NCBI RefSeq assembly: GCF_900112105.1
Contig: NZ_FOKV01000001.1
Coordinates: 806,001-870,000 of the forward strand
Length of the DNA stretch: 64,000 nt
Direction: 5' to 3'
Origin: Zunongwangia mangrovi
GTDB lineage: Bacteria; Bacteroidota; Bacteroidia; Flavobacteriales; Flavobacteriaceae
The position numbers and the translations under genes are program-made. This document shows positions 36,837 through 46,619 of this stretch, piece after piece. The first letter of the stretch is position 1. Every line of letters begins with the position of its first letter. The notes under the pieces were generated by a model. It was not told where the DNA came from and made no database searches. It was given only the letters and a program-made list of their open reading frames with translations.

Positions 36837-37649
36837 ATGAAAGATAAGAGGATATTGTACGTCTCGTCTGAAGTTATACCTTACTTACCTGAAACCGAAA
36901 TATCATCCACATCTTTTGAAGCCGCAAAAATGGTGAATAACATTGGAGGGCAAATTCGAATTTTTATGCCAAGATTTGGTAATATAAATGAACGACGCCA
37001 CCAACTACATGAGGTTATTCGGCTTTCTGGGATGAATATGGTGATTAATGATTTAGATATGCCATTAATCATAAAAGTTGCTTCTATCCCAAAAGAAAGA
37101 ATGCAGGTTTACTTTATTGATAATGAAGATTACTTTAAAAGAAAGGCAACTTTATCTGATGAGGATGGTAATCTTTTTGATGACAATGACGAACGAGCCA
37201 TCTTTTTCGCAAAAGGTGTTATCGAAACAGTTAAAAAATTAAACTGGTCTCCAGATGTAATTCACGTTCATGGTTGGTTGGCTTATATGCTGCCATTATA
37301 TTTAAGACATTTCTACGGAAATGAGCCACTTTTCAAAGATGCAAAAATTGTGACTTCTATTTACAATGAAAACTTTGAAGGGACGTTAAATGAAGAGATG
37401 AGAGATAAAGTCTTGTTTGACGGAATGGAAAAAAGAGATCTTAAGCATCTTAAAGAACCAAGTTTTGTGAATTTAGCCAAAACGGCTGCAGATAATTCAG
37501 ACGCTGTAATTGTTGGTAGTGATAATCTACCAGAAGGTTTACTGGATTATTTAAAGAAAATCAATAAACCATTACTTCCGTATAAAACAAGAGAAGAATT
37601 CTCACAGGCATATCAAGATTTTTATACTACAAAAGTATTAGCGGAATAG
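36837..37649 (+). CDS. Half-length glycogen/starch synthase-like protein (GT5 N-terminal domain only)
   Basis: This 270-residue protein starts MKDKRILYVSSEVIPYLPE and matches only the N-terminal Rossmann domain of GT5 glycogen synthases, which are normally about 470 residues. Family features are the opening strand, IRIFMPRFGNINER near residues 39-52, PDVIHVHGWLAYMLPLYL near residue 140 and KIVTSIYNENFEG. The ADP-glucose-binding KxGG motif expected near residue 18 is replaced (ETEISSTS), and the whole C-terminal nucleotide-sugar domain is missing. It is therefore unlikely to be a glycogen synthase. It is divergent from panC and lies 14 bases before the DUF4270 gene. Confidence 0.8.
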   Translation: MKDKRILYVSSEVIPYLPETEISSTSFEAAKMVNNIGGQIRIFMPRFGNINERRHQLHEVIRLSGMNMVINDLDMPLIIKVASIPKERMQVYFIDNEDYFKRKATLSDEDGNLFDDNDERAIFFAKGVIETVKKLNWSPDVIHVHGWLAYMLPLYLRHFYGNEPLFKDAKIVTSIYNENFEGTLNEEMRDKVLFDGMEKRDLKHLKEPSFVNLAKTAADNSDAVIVGSDNLPEGLLDYLKKINKPLLPYKTREEFSQAYQDFYTTKVLAE

Positions 37650-37663
37650 TAATTCTTATTTAC

Positions 37664-39220
37664 ATGAATTTATACAGAGGGATTTTAAAAATAACAACAG
37701 TATTTGTTGTTATTTTTCTTTTAGCATCTTGTGATGATGATTTTAGCAATATTGGAGGAGAGATTATAGAGAATCCATCGGGGGTGCAATTAAGAGAATA
37801 CGATATCAATGCATATACCGTAGACTTAAAATCTATCCAAACCAATACACCAAATCCAAAACTTTTGGGAGTTTATAATCACCCGGTTTTTGGAAAGAAG
37901 TCTGCAAGTGTGTTATCGCAGTTGCGTTTAGGAACTACCTCGCCAGAGTTTCCAGAAGGGGCTATTTTGGATAGTGTGGTTTTAAACTTACCTTATTTTA
38001 GTAGAGAAGATGTAGATGATAATGGTGATCCAATATTCGAGTTAGATTCTGTTTATGGTGATGGTGGTTTTCGATTGAGTATTAGAGAATCTCGATATTT
38101 TCTTAACGATCTGGATCCTTCAGAAGATTTTGAGAGAGCCCAGCGATATTATTCAGATCAGCAATCGCTTTTCGAACAGTTTCTTACTGAAGATTCTATA
38201 TATGTGAACGAGAATTTTGTTCCTTCAGCAGATAGAATTCGTTTTATAGGTGAAAACGACGAAGGAGAAGCAGATACAACTTACAGCGCTCCAGCTTTAA
38301 AAGTTCATTTAAATAGAGACTATTTTCAGCAAAAGATCGTAGATATGGAAGGAAGTGCAGAACTTTCTAGTGCCAGCAATTTCTACGATTATTTTAGAGG
38401 TTTAATGTTTAAGGCAGAGCCTATTGCTAACGAAGGTAGTATGGCTTTATTTAATTTTACAGGAGCCGATGCCGGTATAAATATTTATTACTCTTATCTT
38501 CAGGAAACTACAGATGATGATGGAGAAACGGTAGAAGAAACTTTCGTAGATAGTTTAGGAATCGATTTTGGAGCTAACATCGTAAATACATTCGAAGGAG
38601 AATATCCAGAGCAAATTCAGCAAAACATTGCCAATGGCTCAGAAAACCTTTATCTTGATGGCGGTGAAGGTACGCTTGGAGTAGTTGAATTATTTGATCA
38701 AGAAGACCTTGCAGATCTTAGATCTCAAAATATTTTGATCAATGAAGCAAATCTTGAACTTTATCTGAATACAGATTTAATGAATGGTGCGAACGCTCCT
38801 TCACGTCTTTATCTTTACGATCTTAGTAATAATGCGGTCTTGATCGATTATAGTCTTGATCCTAGTAATAATCAAAATGATCCTTTGAATTCTAGAACAA
38901 TTTTTTCTTCGTTGCCGGAAACAGATGAGGAAACTGGAGAAACCAAATACACGTTAAGATTAACTCAGCATGTGATTAATCTTATAGAAAATGATTCTAC
39001 AGATGTAAGATTGGGTGTTTCGGTAACTTCAAATATTCAACAAACTACTACTGTTGCGGTAAGAGAAAGTACGCCAGAAATTTCTGGAGAGGATGATGTA
39101 GAAGTAGCACCTGCTGCCTCAACAATCACTCCAGAGGGTGCGGTGTTTTACGGTTCTGAATCTTCAAACGAGAATAGACGACTTAAGCTAAGGGTCTACT
39201 ATACAGATACAGACCTGTAA
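37664..39220 (+). CDS. DUF4270 lipoprotein
   Basis: This 518-residue protein has a lipoprotein signal peptide (FLLASCDDD, cysteine near residue 23), followed by the acidic residues that commonly direct Bacteroidota lipoproteins outward. The rest is beta-rich with the DUF4270 look: LLGVYNHPVFGKKSASVLSQL near residues 68-88 and acidic stretches. The function is unknown. The gene sits between the GT5-like gene (14 bases) and glmS (13 bases) on the same strand. That order is familiar from flavobacteria and suggests a link to envelope or sugar metabolism, which is inference only. Confidence 0.85.
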   Translation: MNLYRGILKITTVFVVIFLLASCDDDFSNIGGEIIENPSGVQLREYDINAYTVDLKSIQTNTPNPKLLGVYNHPVFGKKSASVLSQLRLGTTSPEFPEGAILDSVVLNLPYFSREDVDDNGDPIFELDSVYGDGGFRLSIRESRYFLNDLDPSEDFERAQRYYSDQQSLFEQFLTEDSIYVNENFVPSADRIRFIGENDEGEADTTYSAPALKVHLNRDYFQQKIVDMEGSAELSSASNFYDYFRGLMFKAEPIANEGSMALFNFTGADAGINIYYSYLQETTDDDGETVEETFVDSLGIDFGANIVNTFEGEYPEQIQQNIANGSENLYLDGGEGTLGVVELFDQEDLADLRSQNILINEANLELYLNTDLMNGANAPSRLYLYDLSNNAVLIDYSLDPSNNQNDPLNSRTIFSSLPETDEETGETKYTLRLTQHVINLIENDSTDVRLGVSVTSNIQQTTTVAVRESTPEISGEDDVEVAPAASTITPEGAVFYGSESSNENRRLKLRVYYTDTDL

Positions 39221-39233
39221 CCCAAATCTTAAT

Positions 39234-41081
39234 ATGTGCGGAATAGTAGGATACATTGGGCATAGAGATGCTTACGATGTTGTTATTAAAGGTTTACAAC
39301 GTTTGGAGTATCGCGGTTATGATAGTGCAGGAATAGCACTTTATGATGGTGAAGCTTTAAAAGTTTGCAAAACTAAAGGAAAAGTTGTTGATCTAGAAAA
39401 GAAAGTCCAGGAATCTATTACTTCAAATGGTTCTATAGGAATAGGTCATACCCGTTGGGCAACTCACGGTCAGCCAAACGATACAAATTCACATCCACAT
39501 TTATCGAATTCTGGTAATTTGGCGATCATTCATAATGGGATCATCGAGAATTACGATTCGTTGCGAAAAGAATTAAAAAAGCGTGGATATACCTTTCAAA
39601 GTGATACCGATACTGAAGTTCTTGTAAATCTTATAGAAGATGTAATTGAGAATGAAGGTGTGAAGCTTGGTAAAGCAGTACAGATCGCTTTAAATCAAAC
39701 AGTAGGAGCTTATGCTATTGCTGTTTTTGATAAAAGGAAGCCAGACGAAATTGTTGTTGCCAGATTAGGAAGTCCTTTGGCAATAGGTATTGGTGATAAT
39801 GAATACTTTATAGCTTCAGATGCTTCCCCTTTTATCGCCTATACCAATAATGCGATCTATCTTGAAGATGGTGAAATGGCTGTAGTAAGACACGGTAAAG
39901 AAGTAAAAGTTCGCAAGATCCTTAATGATTCTGAAGTTGATGCCTACGTTCAGGAATTACAACTGAATTTAGAGCAGATCGAAAAAGGAGGTTACGAACA
40001 CTTTATGCTCAAAGAAATTTACGAGCAGCCTAATGCAATTCGCGATACCTATAGAGGTAGATTACTTGCTGATAAAGGCATCATAAAAATGGCTGGTGTA
40101 GACGATAATCTTGATAGAATATCAAAAGCCAACCGTATTCTTATTGTGGGTTGTGGAACGTCATGGCATGCAGGTTTGGTAGCTGAATATATCTTTGAAG
40201 ATATGGCGCGTATTCCGGTAGAGGTGGAATATGCTTCAGAATTTAGATATCGAAATCCTGTAATTACAGAAAACGACGTGGTAATCGCTATCTCCCAGAG
40301 TGGAGAAACAGCAGATACCATGGCTGCCATAAAATTAGCCAAAGAAAAAGGAGCTTTTGTTTTTGGGGTTTGTAATGTGGTAGGATCTTCGATCTCTAGA
40401 GAAACTATGGCTGGTGCTTATACACATGCCGGGCCAGAAATTGGTGTGGCTTCAACAAAAGCATTTACTACGCAGATCACCGTTTTAACCTTAATGGCCT
40501 TAAAACTTGGTAAATATAAAGGAACCATTTCTGCTTCAGATTTTAGATTGCATTTACAGGCGCTGGAAGCCATTCCGCAGAAAGTAGAAAAGCTACTGCA
40601 ATCAGATAAAGTGATAAAAGAGATTGCCGAAACCTATAAAAACACAAGAAATTGTATCTATTTAGGAAGAGGTTATAATTTTCCGGTAGCTTTAGAAGGC
40701 GCACTTAAACTCAAAGAGATCTCTTATATTCATGCTGAAGGTTATCCGGCAGCAGAGATGAAACACGGGCCGATAGCATTGATTGATGAAGAAATGCCGG
40801 TTGTGGTTATCGCTGTTCGAAAAGGACACTACGAAAAAGTGGTAAGTAATATTCAGGAAATAAAATCCAGAAAAGGAAAAATTATAAGCGTAGTAACAGA
40901 AGGTGATACCGAGGTTAAGGAACTTGCAGATCACGTGATCGAAATTCCTGAAACTATCGAGTCTTTTACACCTTTGTTAACTACGATTCCGTTACAATTA
41001 CTGTCTTATCATATTGCAGTCATGTTAGGCAAAAATGTAGATCAACCCCGAAATCTTGCAAAATCAGTAACCGTAGAATAA
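39234..41081 (+). CDS. glmS: Glutamine-fructose-6-phosphate aminotransferase
   Basis: GlmS makes glucosamine-6-phosphate from fructose-6-phosphate and glutamine, the first step toward UDP-GlcNAc for peptidoglycan and lipopolysaccharide. The 615 residues begin with the processed catalytic cysteine (MCGIVGYIG, Cys2) of the N-terminal glutaminase domain, with HTRWATHGQP near residue 74. Two SIS sugar-isomerase domains follow: GCGTSWHAG near residue 305, ISQSGETADT near residue 351, and a second near residue 460-600. It ends DQPRNLAKSVTVE, the conserved C-terminal tail. No glmS ribozyme was seen or expected. Confidence 0.98.
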   Translation: MCGIVGYIGHRDAYDVVIKGLQRLEYRGYDSAGIALYDGEALKVCKTKGKVVDLEKKVQESITSNGSIGIGHTRWATHGQPNDTNSHPHLSNSGNLAIIHNGIIENYDSLRKELKKRGYTFQSDTDTEVLVNLIEDVIENEGVKLGKAVQIALNQTVGAYAIAVFDKRKPDEIVVARLGSPLAIGIGDNEYFIASDASPFIAYTNNAIYLEDGEMAVVRHGKEVKVRKILNDSEVDAYVQELQLNLEQIEKGGYEHFMLKEIYEQPNAIRDTYRGRLLADKGIIKMAGVDDNLDRISKANRILIVGCGTSWHAGLVAEYIFEDMARIPVEVEYASEFRYRNPVITENDVVIAISQSGETADTMAAIKLAKEKGAFVFGVCNVVGSSISRETMAGAYTHAGPEIGVASTKAFTTQITVLTLMALKLGKYKGTISASDFRLHLQALEAIPQKVEKLLQSDKVIKEIAETYKNTRNCIYLGRGYNFPVALEGALKLKEISYIHAEGYPAAEMKHGPIALIDEEMPVVVIAVRKGHYEKVVSNIQEIKSRKGKIISVVTEGDTEVKELADHVIEIPETIESFTPLLTTIPLQLLSYHIAVMLGKNVDQPRNLAKSVTVE

Positions 41082-41196
41082 GGTAAGTACAGGATAATAA
41101 TTCTTATTTTTTAAGTACTTTTACTGCGTAAGACTTAACTTTTTAGGCTATAAAAAAAGTTATTTCTTTGGAAGTATGAAATTATAAAGAAAAAAC

Positions 41197-41204
41197 TATC
41201 TTTG
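41197..41204 (+). promoter_or_regulatory. Predicted atpD promoter (-7 element)
   Basis: TATCTTTG matches TAnnTTTG. Transcription from it would give a leader of about 90 bases before the atpD ATG. Confidence 0.55.
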
Positions 41205-41278
41205 CAGCCAAATTTGTGGCCTATTTTCATTTATAGATTTATAAATCAGTTAGGTAGGTTGTAGGTAGATTTAAATAA

Positions 41279-42808
<1,530 letters not shown>

Positions 42809-42841
42809 TAGTATAGAGCTATTAGTGGTTGTTGATCTAGA

Positions 42842-42876
42842 ACTAACTACTAACTACTCAGTACTCAATACTAAAA
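42842..42876 (+). repeat. Heptamer-period tandem tract before atpC
   Basis: Five 7-base units, ACTAACT, ACTAACT, ACTCAGT, ACTCAAT and ACTAAAA, are followed by ACT and the atpC ATG at 42880. The first two units are identical and all keep ACT at positions 1-3. It fills most of the atpD-atpC gap. Confidence 0.6.
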
Positions 42877-42879
42877 ACT

Positions 42880-43164
42880 ATGTATTTAGAAATCGTAACT
42901 CCAGAAGCAGTTGTTTTTCAAGCCGAGATCGATGCGGTTAAAGTTCCTGGAATGGATGGTGAGTTTCAGATGCTTAATAATCACGCGCCAATCGTTTCTA
43001 CTTTAACAGATGGTACGGTAAAGATTAATCTTGCTGCTTCAAGTACTGATGTAACTTCAAAGTTATCTTCAGATTTTAAACAAGAAGGAAAAGAATTATT
43101 CTACCCAATTAAAGGTGGAGTGTTGGAAATGAAAGATAATAAAGCGATCATTTTAGCCGACTAA
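42880..43164 (+). CDS. atpC: F1Fo ATP synthase subunit epsilon
   Basis: AtpC is the epsilon subunit that couples the F1 central stalk to the c-ring. The 94 residues correspond to the N-terminal beta-sandwich domain (MYLEIVTPEAVVFQAEIDAV, with PGMDGEFQMLNNHAPIVSTL near residues 28-47). The C-terminal helical hairpin that inhibits ATP hydrolysis in E. coli (139 residues) is absent, a recurrent feature of Bacteroidota. A heptamer repeat precedes the ATG and a strong terminator follows. Confidence 0.95.
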   Translation: MYLEIVTPEAVVFQAEIDAVKVPGMDGEFQMLNNHAPIVSTLTDGTVKINLAASSTDVTSKLSSDFKQEGKELFYPIKGGVLEMKDNKAIILAD

Positions 43165-43183
43165 CATAATTCTGAAATTATAT

Positions 43184-43218
43184 AAAAAAGCCTGTTGTTT
43201 TCGCAACAGGCTTTTTTT
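43184..43218 (+). terminator. Terminator of atpDC
   Basis: GCCTGTTG (43190-43197) pairs with CAACAGGC (43204-43211) around TTTTCG, flanked by six As and seven Ts. It lies 20 bases after atpC. Confidence 0.92.
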
Positions 43219-43243
43219 ATTTCTATTTTTAAAGATTACAGAG

Positions 43244-43278
43244 AACTATTAACCGTAAACTGTAAGTCTTAAACTCTA
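43244..43278. repeat. Degenerate heptamer-period tract
   Basis: Five units of the form AACnnTA: AACTATT, AACCGTA, AACTGTA, AGTCTTA, AACTCTA. The last unit contains the stop codon of the M61 peptidase gene. The second unit, with its neighbours, contains CGTAAAC, the exact unit tandemly repeated at 55795-55829. Confidence 0.45.
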
Positions 43279-45048
43279 CTTCCTTGAAAGCCAGTTTTCG
43301 CGATTTTTAAGCGCTTTTTTCTTCGCTTCGGGGTCGATTTTTATTTCGTAGGAAGGATTTTTACCTACAGCTACTTCTGAGGTCTTTTCTTCACCATAAT
43401 TGCTGAATTTCACACTGATTTTTTCTCCCGGTTTTAATGCTGAAGTGATATTATCGAATTCTTCGGCAGTTTTTACCGGTGTATTATTGATTGAAATGAT
43501 CTTTGCACCTTTATCCAGACCAATTTTATATGCTGAAGTGCCTATTTTGGGATTATTGGTCATTACTAGTCCGTTTTCACTGTTTTCAACAGAAATATCT
43601 AGAAATGCTTCCTGATCCTTTTTTGAAAAATGTACTCCCATTTTCGCTAATATCGGCTCATAGTTTGGCATATTACTATTGTAGATATATTTACTGAAGA
43701 ATTCTTCTCCAAACTCATCACCGGCATATTGTTTCAATAATTTTTCGATGTCTTCAACTTTGTATGGCTTTTCAGGTTTACCGTAGGTTTCCCAAACCAG
43801 TTTCATAAAATCATCAAGATTAAGATCTTTATCTCGTAATTCAAGATCTAAGGCTAAACCAAGAACACTTCCGTAGGAATAATAAGAAATGAATGTGTTT
43901 TCCCTATTTACAGGATCTAACGAAGTTGCCGCATCTACAAAAGGTGCCTGGTAGCTCATTTCAATTGGGTTGAAATATTGTAGCGCCGGCGATGTCCAAA
44001 CATAGTTGAAACTTCCATTAAGTCCGTTTATATAATCTTCAGCTGAAATAATTCCTGCTCGGCATAAAATCAAATTGGTATAATAACTTGTAAAACCTTC
44101 AGCAAACCAAAGGGCGCCACTAATATTTGCTTTGGTGAAGTCGAAAGGTTCTAAAGATTGTGGGCGTATTCTTTCTACATTCCAGGCGTGAAAAAATTCA
44201 TGTGAAACAGTTCCAATATTGCCTTTCATGCCACCATTAGCCAGTGTTTCAATATCGGTTAAAATTGTACTGTTACGATGTTCCATTCCGTCTCCAGATG
44301 CATTTGGGATATAGCAGGCTAAAAAGGTGTATTCGCCATAGTCGAAATCGGGTAATTCACCATAAACTTTCATTTCTTGTTCTACGATCTTTTTTACTTT
44401 TTCGAAATACTCACTAAATAGTTCGTCGCTGCTTGGATCGTGTAAAACGAAACGTACATTCTTACCATCAATTTCAAAACTTTTCATTATGAAATCACTA
44501 ATCTCGGTTGGGCTATCCATAAAGTACTGAAGATTTGGAGCCGTAAAGGTGTTTCCTTCAATATGCTTTAACTGGGTTGCAACTTTCCAGTTGGGCATAG
44601 CTTCAGTTTGGTAAGTGATTTCTATAGGTCTTTCTTGTAAATCTTCAGCAAACATAAATGTCGCCGGCATATTTAAATGCGCATGAGTGGGATCGATCTG
44701 TGCGTAAGTCCCATCGCCGCGATTCGCAAATAACGTGTACTCGATATTTACAATTCCGTTGTGGCCAGTGACTGCCCAGGAATATGGATTTGGTCGTGTA
44801 ACTTTTAATTCTTTTCCATTGCCGTCGGTAGCTCTAAAGCCGTAAACATTTTTAGCAAATTCGTGGATGGCATAACGACCGGGAGAGGATCTGCTCATTC
44901 TTACCGTAAACGTATCGGTTGCTATTTTTGGAAATTCAATGTTGATCTTAGCTTCGTGATGAACCGCATTTTCGAATGAAATACTGTATTTATTTTGCTG
45001 AGCAAAACTTATCGTGCTAACGAAAAGAAAAATTAGGAGTAATCGCAT
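43276..45048 (-). CDS. M61-family (glycyl aminopeptidase-like) metallopeptidase with PDZ domain
   Basis: This 590-residue exported protease (signal peptide to about residue 16, SFAQQ) has an N-terminal beta domain. The zinc-binding site VSHEFFHAWNVERIRP carries H283, E284 and H287, with the third ligand glutamate in LWFAEGFTSYY about 38 residues later. The C-terminal part is a PDZ domain (about residues 470-570, with GLDKGAKIISINNTPV). This is the M61 layout found in many Bacteroidota. All catalytic residues are intact. It ends RKNWLSRK-like with basic residues and no T9SS tail, so it is probably periplasmic. Confidence 0.92.
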   Translation of the reverse strand: MRLLLIFLFVSTISFAQQNKYSISFENAVHHEAKINIEFPKIATDTFTVRMSRSSPGRYAIHEFAKNVYGFRATDGNGKELKVTRPNPYSWAVTGHNGIVNIEYTLFANRGDGTYAQIDPTHAHLNMPATFMFAEDLQERPIEITYQTEAMPNWKVATQLKHIEGNTFTAPNLQYFMDSPTEISDFIMKSFEIDGKNVRFVLHDPSSDELFSEYFEKVKKIVEQEMKVYGELPDFDYGEYTFLACYIPNASGDGMEHRNSTILTDIETLANGGMKGNIGTVSHEFFHAWNVERIRPQSLEPFDFTKANISGALWFAEGFTSYYTNLILCRAGIISAEDYINGLNGSFNYVWTSPALQYFNPIEMSYQAPFVDAATSLDPVNRENTFISYYSYGSVLGLALDLELRDKDLNLDDFMKLVWETYGKPEKPYKVEDIEKLLKQYAGDEFGEEFFSKYIYNSNMPNYEPILAKMGVHFSKKDQEAFLDISVENSENGLVMTNNPKIGTSAYKIGLDKGAKIISINNTPVKTAEEFDNITSALKPGEKISVKFSNYGEEKTSEVAVGKNPSYEIKIDPEAKKKALKNRENWLSRK

Positions 45049-45077
45049 GAGGTATATTTTAGTGTTAAAGTTAATTA

Positions 45078-45115
45078 TTTATTGGCACCGCCAAAGGGTA
45101 AAATTACCCGAGGTC
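45078..45115. repeat. Dispersed intergenic repeat (copy D, short)
   Basis: TTTATTGGCACCGCCAAAGG followed by ATTACCCGAGG matches the first third of copies C and E. It then stops at the end of the downstream regulator gene, whose stop codon follows within three bases. Confidence 0.55.
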
Positions 45116-45117
45116 GT

Positions 45118-45327
45118 TTACTTTTCATCCAAATATTCAAGAATATCGCCTGGCTGGCAATTCAAAATTTCGCAAATCGCTTCTAAAGTAGAGAATCTTA
45201 TAGCTTTTGCTTTTCCGGTTTTTAAAATAGAAAGGTTGGCGGTGGTAATACCAATTTTTTCGGCGAGTTCATTGCTTTTCATGCCTTCACGCTCCAGAAT
45301 CTTATCTAAATTTATGATTATCCCCAT
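45118..45327 (-). CDS. Small XRE/YozG-type HTH transcriptional regulator
   Basis: This 69-residue protein is essentially one helix-turn-helix domain: NELAEKIGITTANLSILKTGKAKAIRFSTLEAIC spans the HTH and is followed by LNCQPGDILEYL. This type is regularly encoded next to DUF2975 membrane proteins, as here, and is thought to control that operon. The gene is three bases after the preceding DUF2975 stop. A palindromic site upstream of the three-gene operon (46393-46445) is the natural candidate for its operator, which is inference. Confidence 0.9.
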   Translation of the reverse strand: MGIIINLDKILEREGMKSNELAEKIGITTANLSILKTGKAKAIRFSTLEAICEILNCQPGDILEYLDEK

Positions 45328-45330
45328 CGT

Positions 45331-45855
45331 TTAGATCGTAAGTTCGTTTTCTTGTTTGATCAATTCACCCTTTTCTACAATTTTACTGAAAAGAATCAAA
45401 ACCTTACCTAAAATGTATAATATCAAAAATGAGGGAATAAAACCTATAATATTAAATGGAGCAATTAGAAAGAATGCGCCAACGCATAATATGAGTAAAA
45501 ATTTAAGTTTTGCGTAAACAATGATAGCGCTAGAAATCTTTCTTATTTCTATTGCCTGATGCTGGTAAAATAAATTCTCTTTTGATGTCTCACTAATTAA
45601 TTTTGGAGCACTTCTTAGGCCGTAAGCGAGGTAAAGAAATAGTAAAGCATTTATGGCATAGAAAATAATTTGGCCGGTTAAAGAATATTCGAAACTCCTT
45701 TTTGGGAAGTAGCTTTTAAAATAAAAGGAATTGGCTAGATCGTTGAAAAATTCAAATTGTTGTATTGCGCCGAATATATTTATTGCAGCTGATAAGATTA
45801 ATACGATAATTAGTACTATGCTTATAAGTTTAAGAATGCTAAGATGCCATTTCAT
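45331..45855 (-). CDS. DUF2975 membrane protein, second copy
   Basis: With ATG at 45855 the protein is 174 residues, MKWHLSILKLISIVLII..., containing four transmembrane helices (about residues 6-26, 48-70, 112-132 and 136-160) and the conserved C-terminus GELIKQENELTI. An in-frame upstream extension to 45963 runs into the preceding gene and is not credible. It lies 11 bases after the first DUF2975 gene and 3 bases before the HTH regulator gene. The biological role of the family is unknown; it usually pairs with a YozG-type regulator. Confidence 0.85.
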   Translation of the reverse strand: MKWHLSILKLISIVLIIVLILSAAINIFGAIQQFEFFNDLANSFYFKSYFPKRSFEYSLTGQIIFYAINALLFLYLAYGLRSAPKLISETSKENLFYQHQAIEIRKISSAIIVYAKLKFLLILCVGAFFLIAPFNIIGFIPSFLILYILGKVLILFSKIVEKGELIKQENELTI

Positions 45856-45866
45856 AATGATCGATT

Positions 45867-46382
45867 TTATATGGTTAGTTCGTTTTCTTGTTTTAATTGG
45901 CGTGCGTTCGCAAAGACTTTGCTTAGGAAGATTAGGAATATACCGAAGGCAAGAATGATCCAAAAAGAGCTGAAGGAAAACTCAAAACCAAAGTTTAATT
46001 CGATACGACTATCCACGATCATTTTTTTTAAAAATTCAGAAACAGCACCAAGAATTACAGATAGGCAGATCAATCTTCCGCTAAGGTTTAAAGCAGTTAT
46101 TTGCAATTTTGTGTAAAGTTTATTTCCGAAGAAACTTCTAATTAATTTGCGTAGCACGTAAAGACCATAGACGAAAGCACAAGTTTTTATTACTTCAATT
46201 AGTATTAATCCCCATAAGGCGAAATTATTAAGATCCTCGGGTGGTTTTTCAATAGAAACAAATGAAAGATCTGTTTCCGTAGAGAAAGTGATTATAAGAC
46301 TTATGAGAAAAACAACTAGGGAAAAGGCTGAAAAAATAAAGCAAATATCCAGAATGGTTTTAAGAAGAATTGGTGGTCGCAT
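45867..46382 (-). CDS. DUF2975 membrane protein, first copy
   Basis: This 171-residue protein is a paralogue of the next gene: four hydrophobic segments (about residues 7-30, 48-72, 95-118 and 130-155) and the same tail, RQLKQENELTI. The two differ strongly elsewhere, so the duplication is not recent. It is the first gene of a three-gene operon ending in the HTH regulator. The inverted-repeat site at 46393-46445 lies just upstream of its ATG. Confidence 0.85.
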   Translation of the reverse strand: MRPPILLKTILDICFIFSAFSLVVFLISLIITFSTETDLSFVSIEKPPEDLNNFALWGLILIEVIKTCAFVYGLYVLRKLIRSFFGNKLYTKLQITALNLSGRLICLSVILGAVSEFLKKMIVDSRIELNFGFEFSFSSFWIILAFGIFLIFLSKVFANARQLKQENELTI

Positions 46383-46392
46383 AGTAGAAATA

Positions 46393-46445
46393 ATTATCGT
46401 TTATCGATAACAATATTAATTAAAATTATTGTTTTTCGATAATTT
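46393..46445. promoter_or_regulatory. Candidate operator for the HTH-DUF2975 operon
   Basis: TTATCGATAA (46401-46410) is a perfect palindrome. ATCGATAACAAT (46403-46414) is repeated in inverted form as ATTGTTTTTCGAT (46428-46440), 14 bases away, with a third half-site TTATCG at 46395. The site lies ten bases beyond the start of the DUF2975 gene, where a repressor would sit on its promoter, and may also affect the divergent mrp operon. Confidence 0.5.
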
Positions 46446-46587
46446 TTGAAAAGATTATTTTTTACTATCTTATTAAGAAGACTTCTAAACAACTATATCT
46501 CACTAAGAAACATTAAGAAATTGCAAAGTCCGCAGAACTCCTTATATTTAACGCTTATAATTCGCATAGAACTTAAATAATAACTAT

Positions 46588-46595
46588 TATATTTG
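46588..46595 (+). promoter_or_regulatory. Predicted mrp operon promoter (-7 element)
   Basis: TATATTTG matches TAnnTTTG, 24 bases before the mrpA ATG. A TTC at 46561-46563 is a weak -33 candidate. Confidence 0.5.
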
Positions 46596-46619
46596 CGAGG
46601 AACGGATTTTTAGTCAATT

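Noticed and set aside
39234-39240. glmS ribozyme or riboswitch before glmS
   Set aside because: Only 13 bases separate glmS from the DUF4270 gene, leaving no room for one.
45856-45963. 36-residue N-terminal extension of the second DUF2975 protein
   Set aside because: It overlaps the preceding paralogue gene in another frame and has no membrane-protein character.
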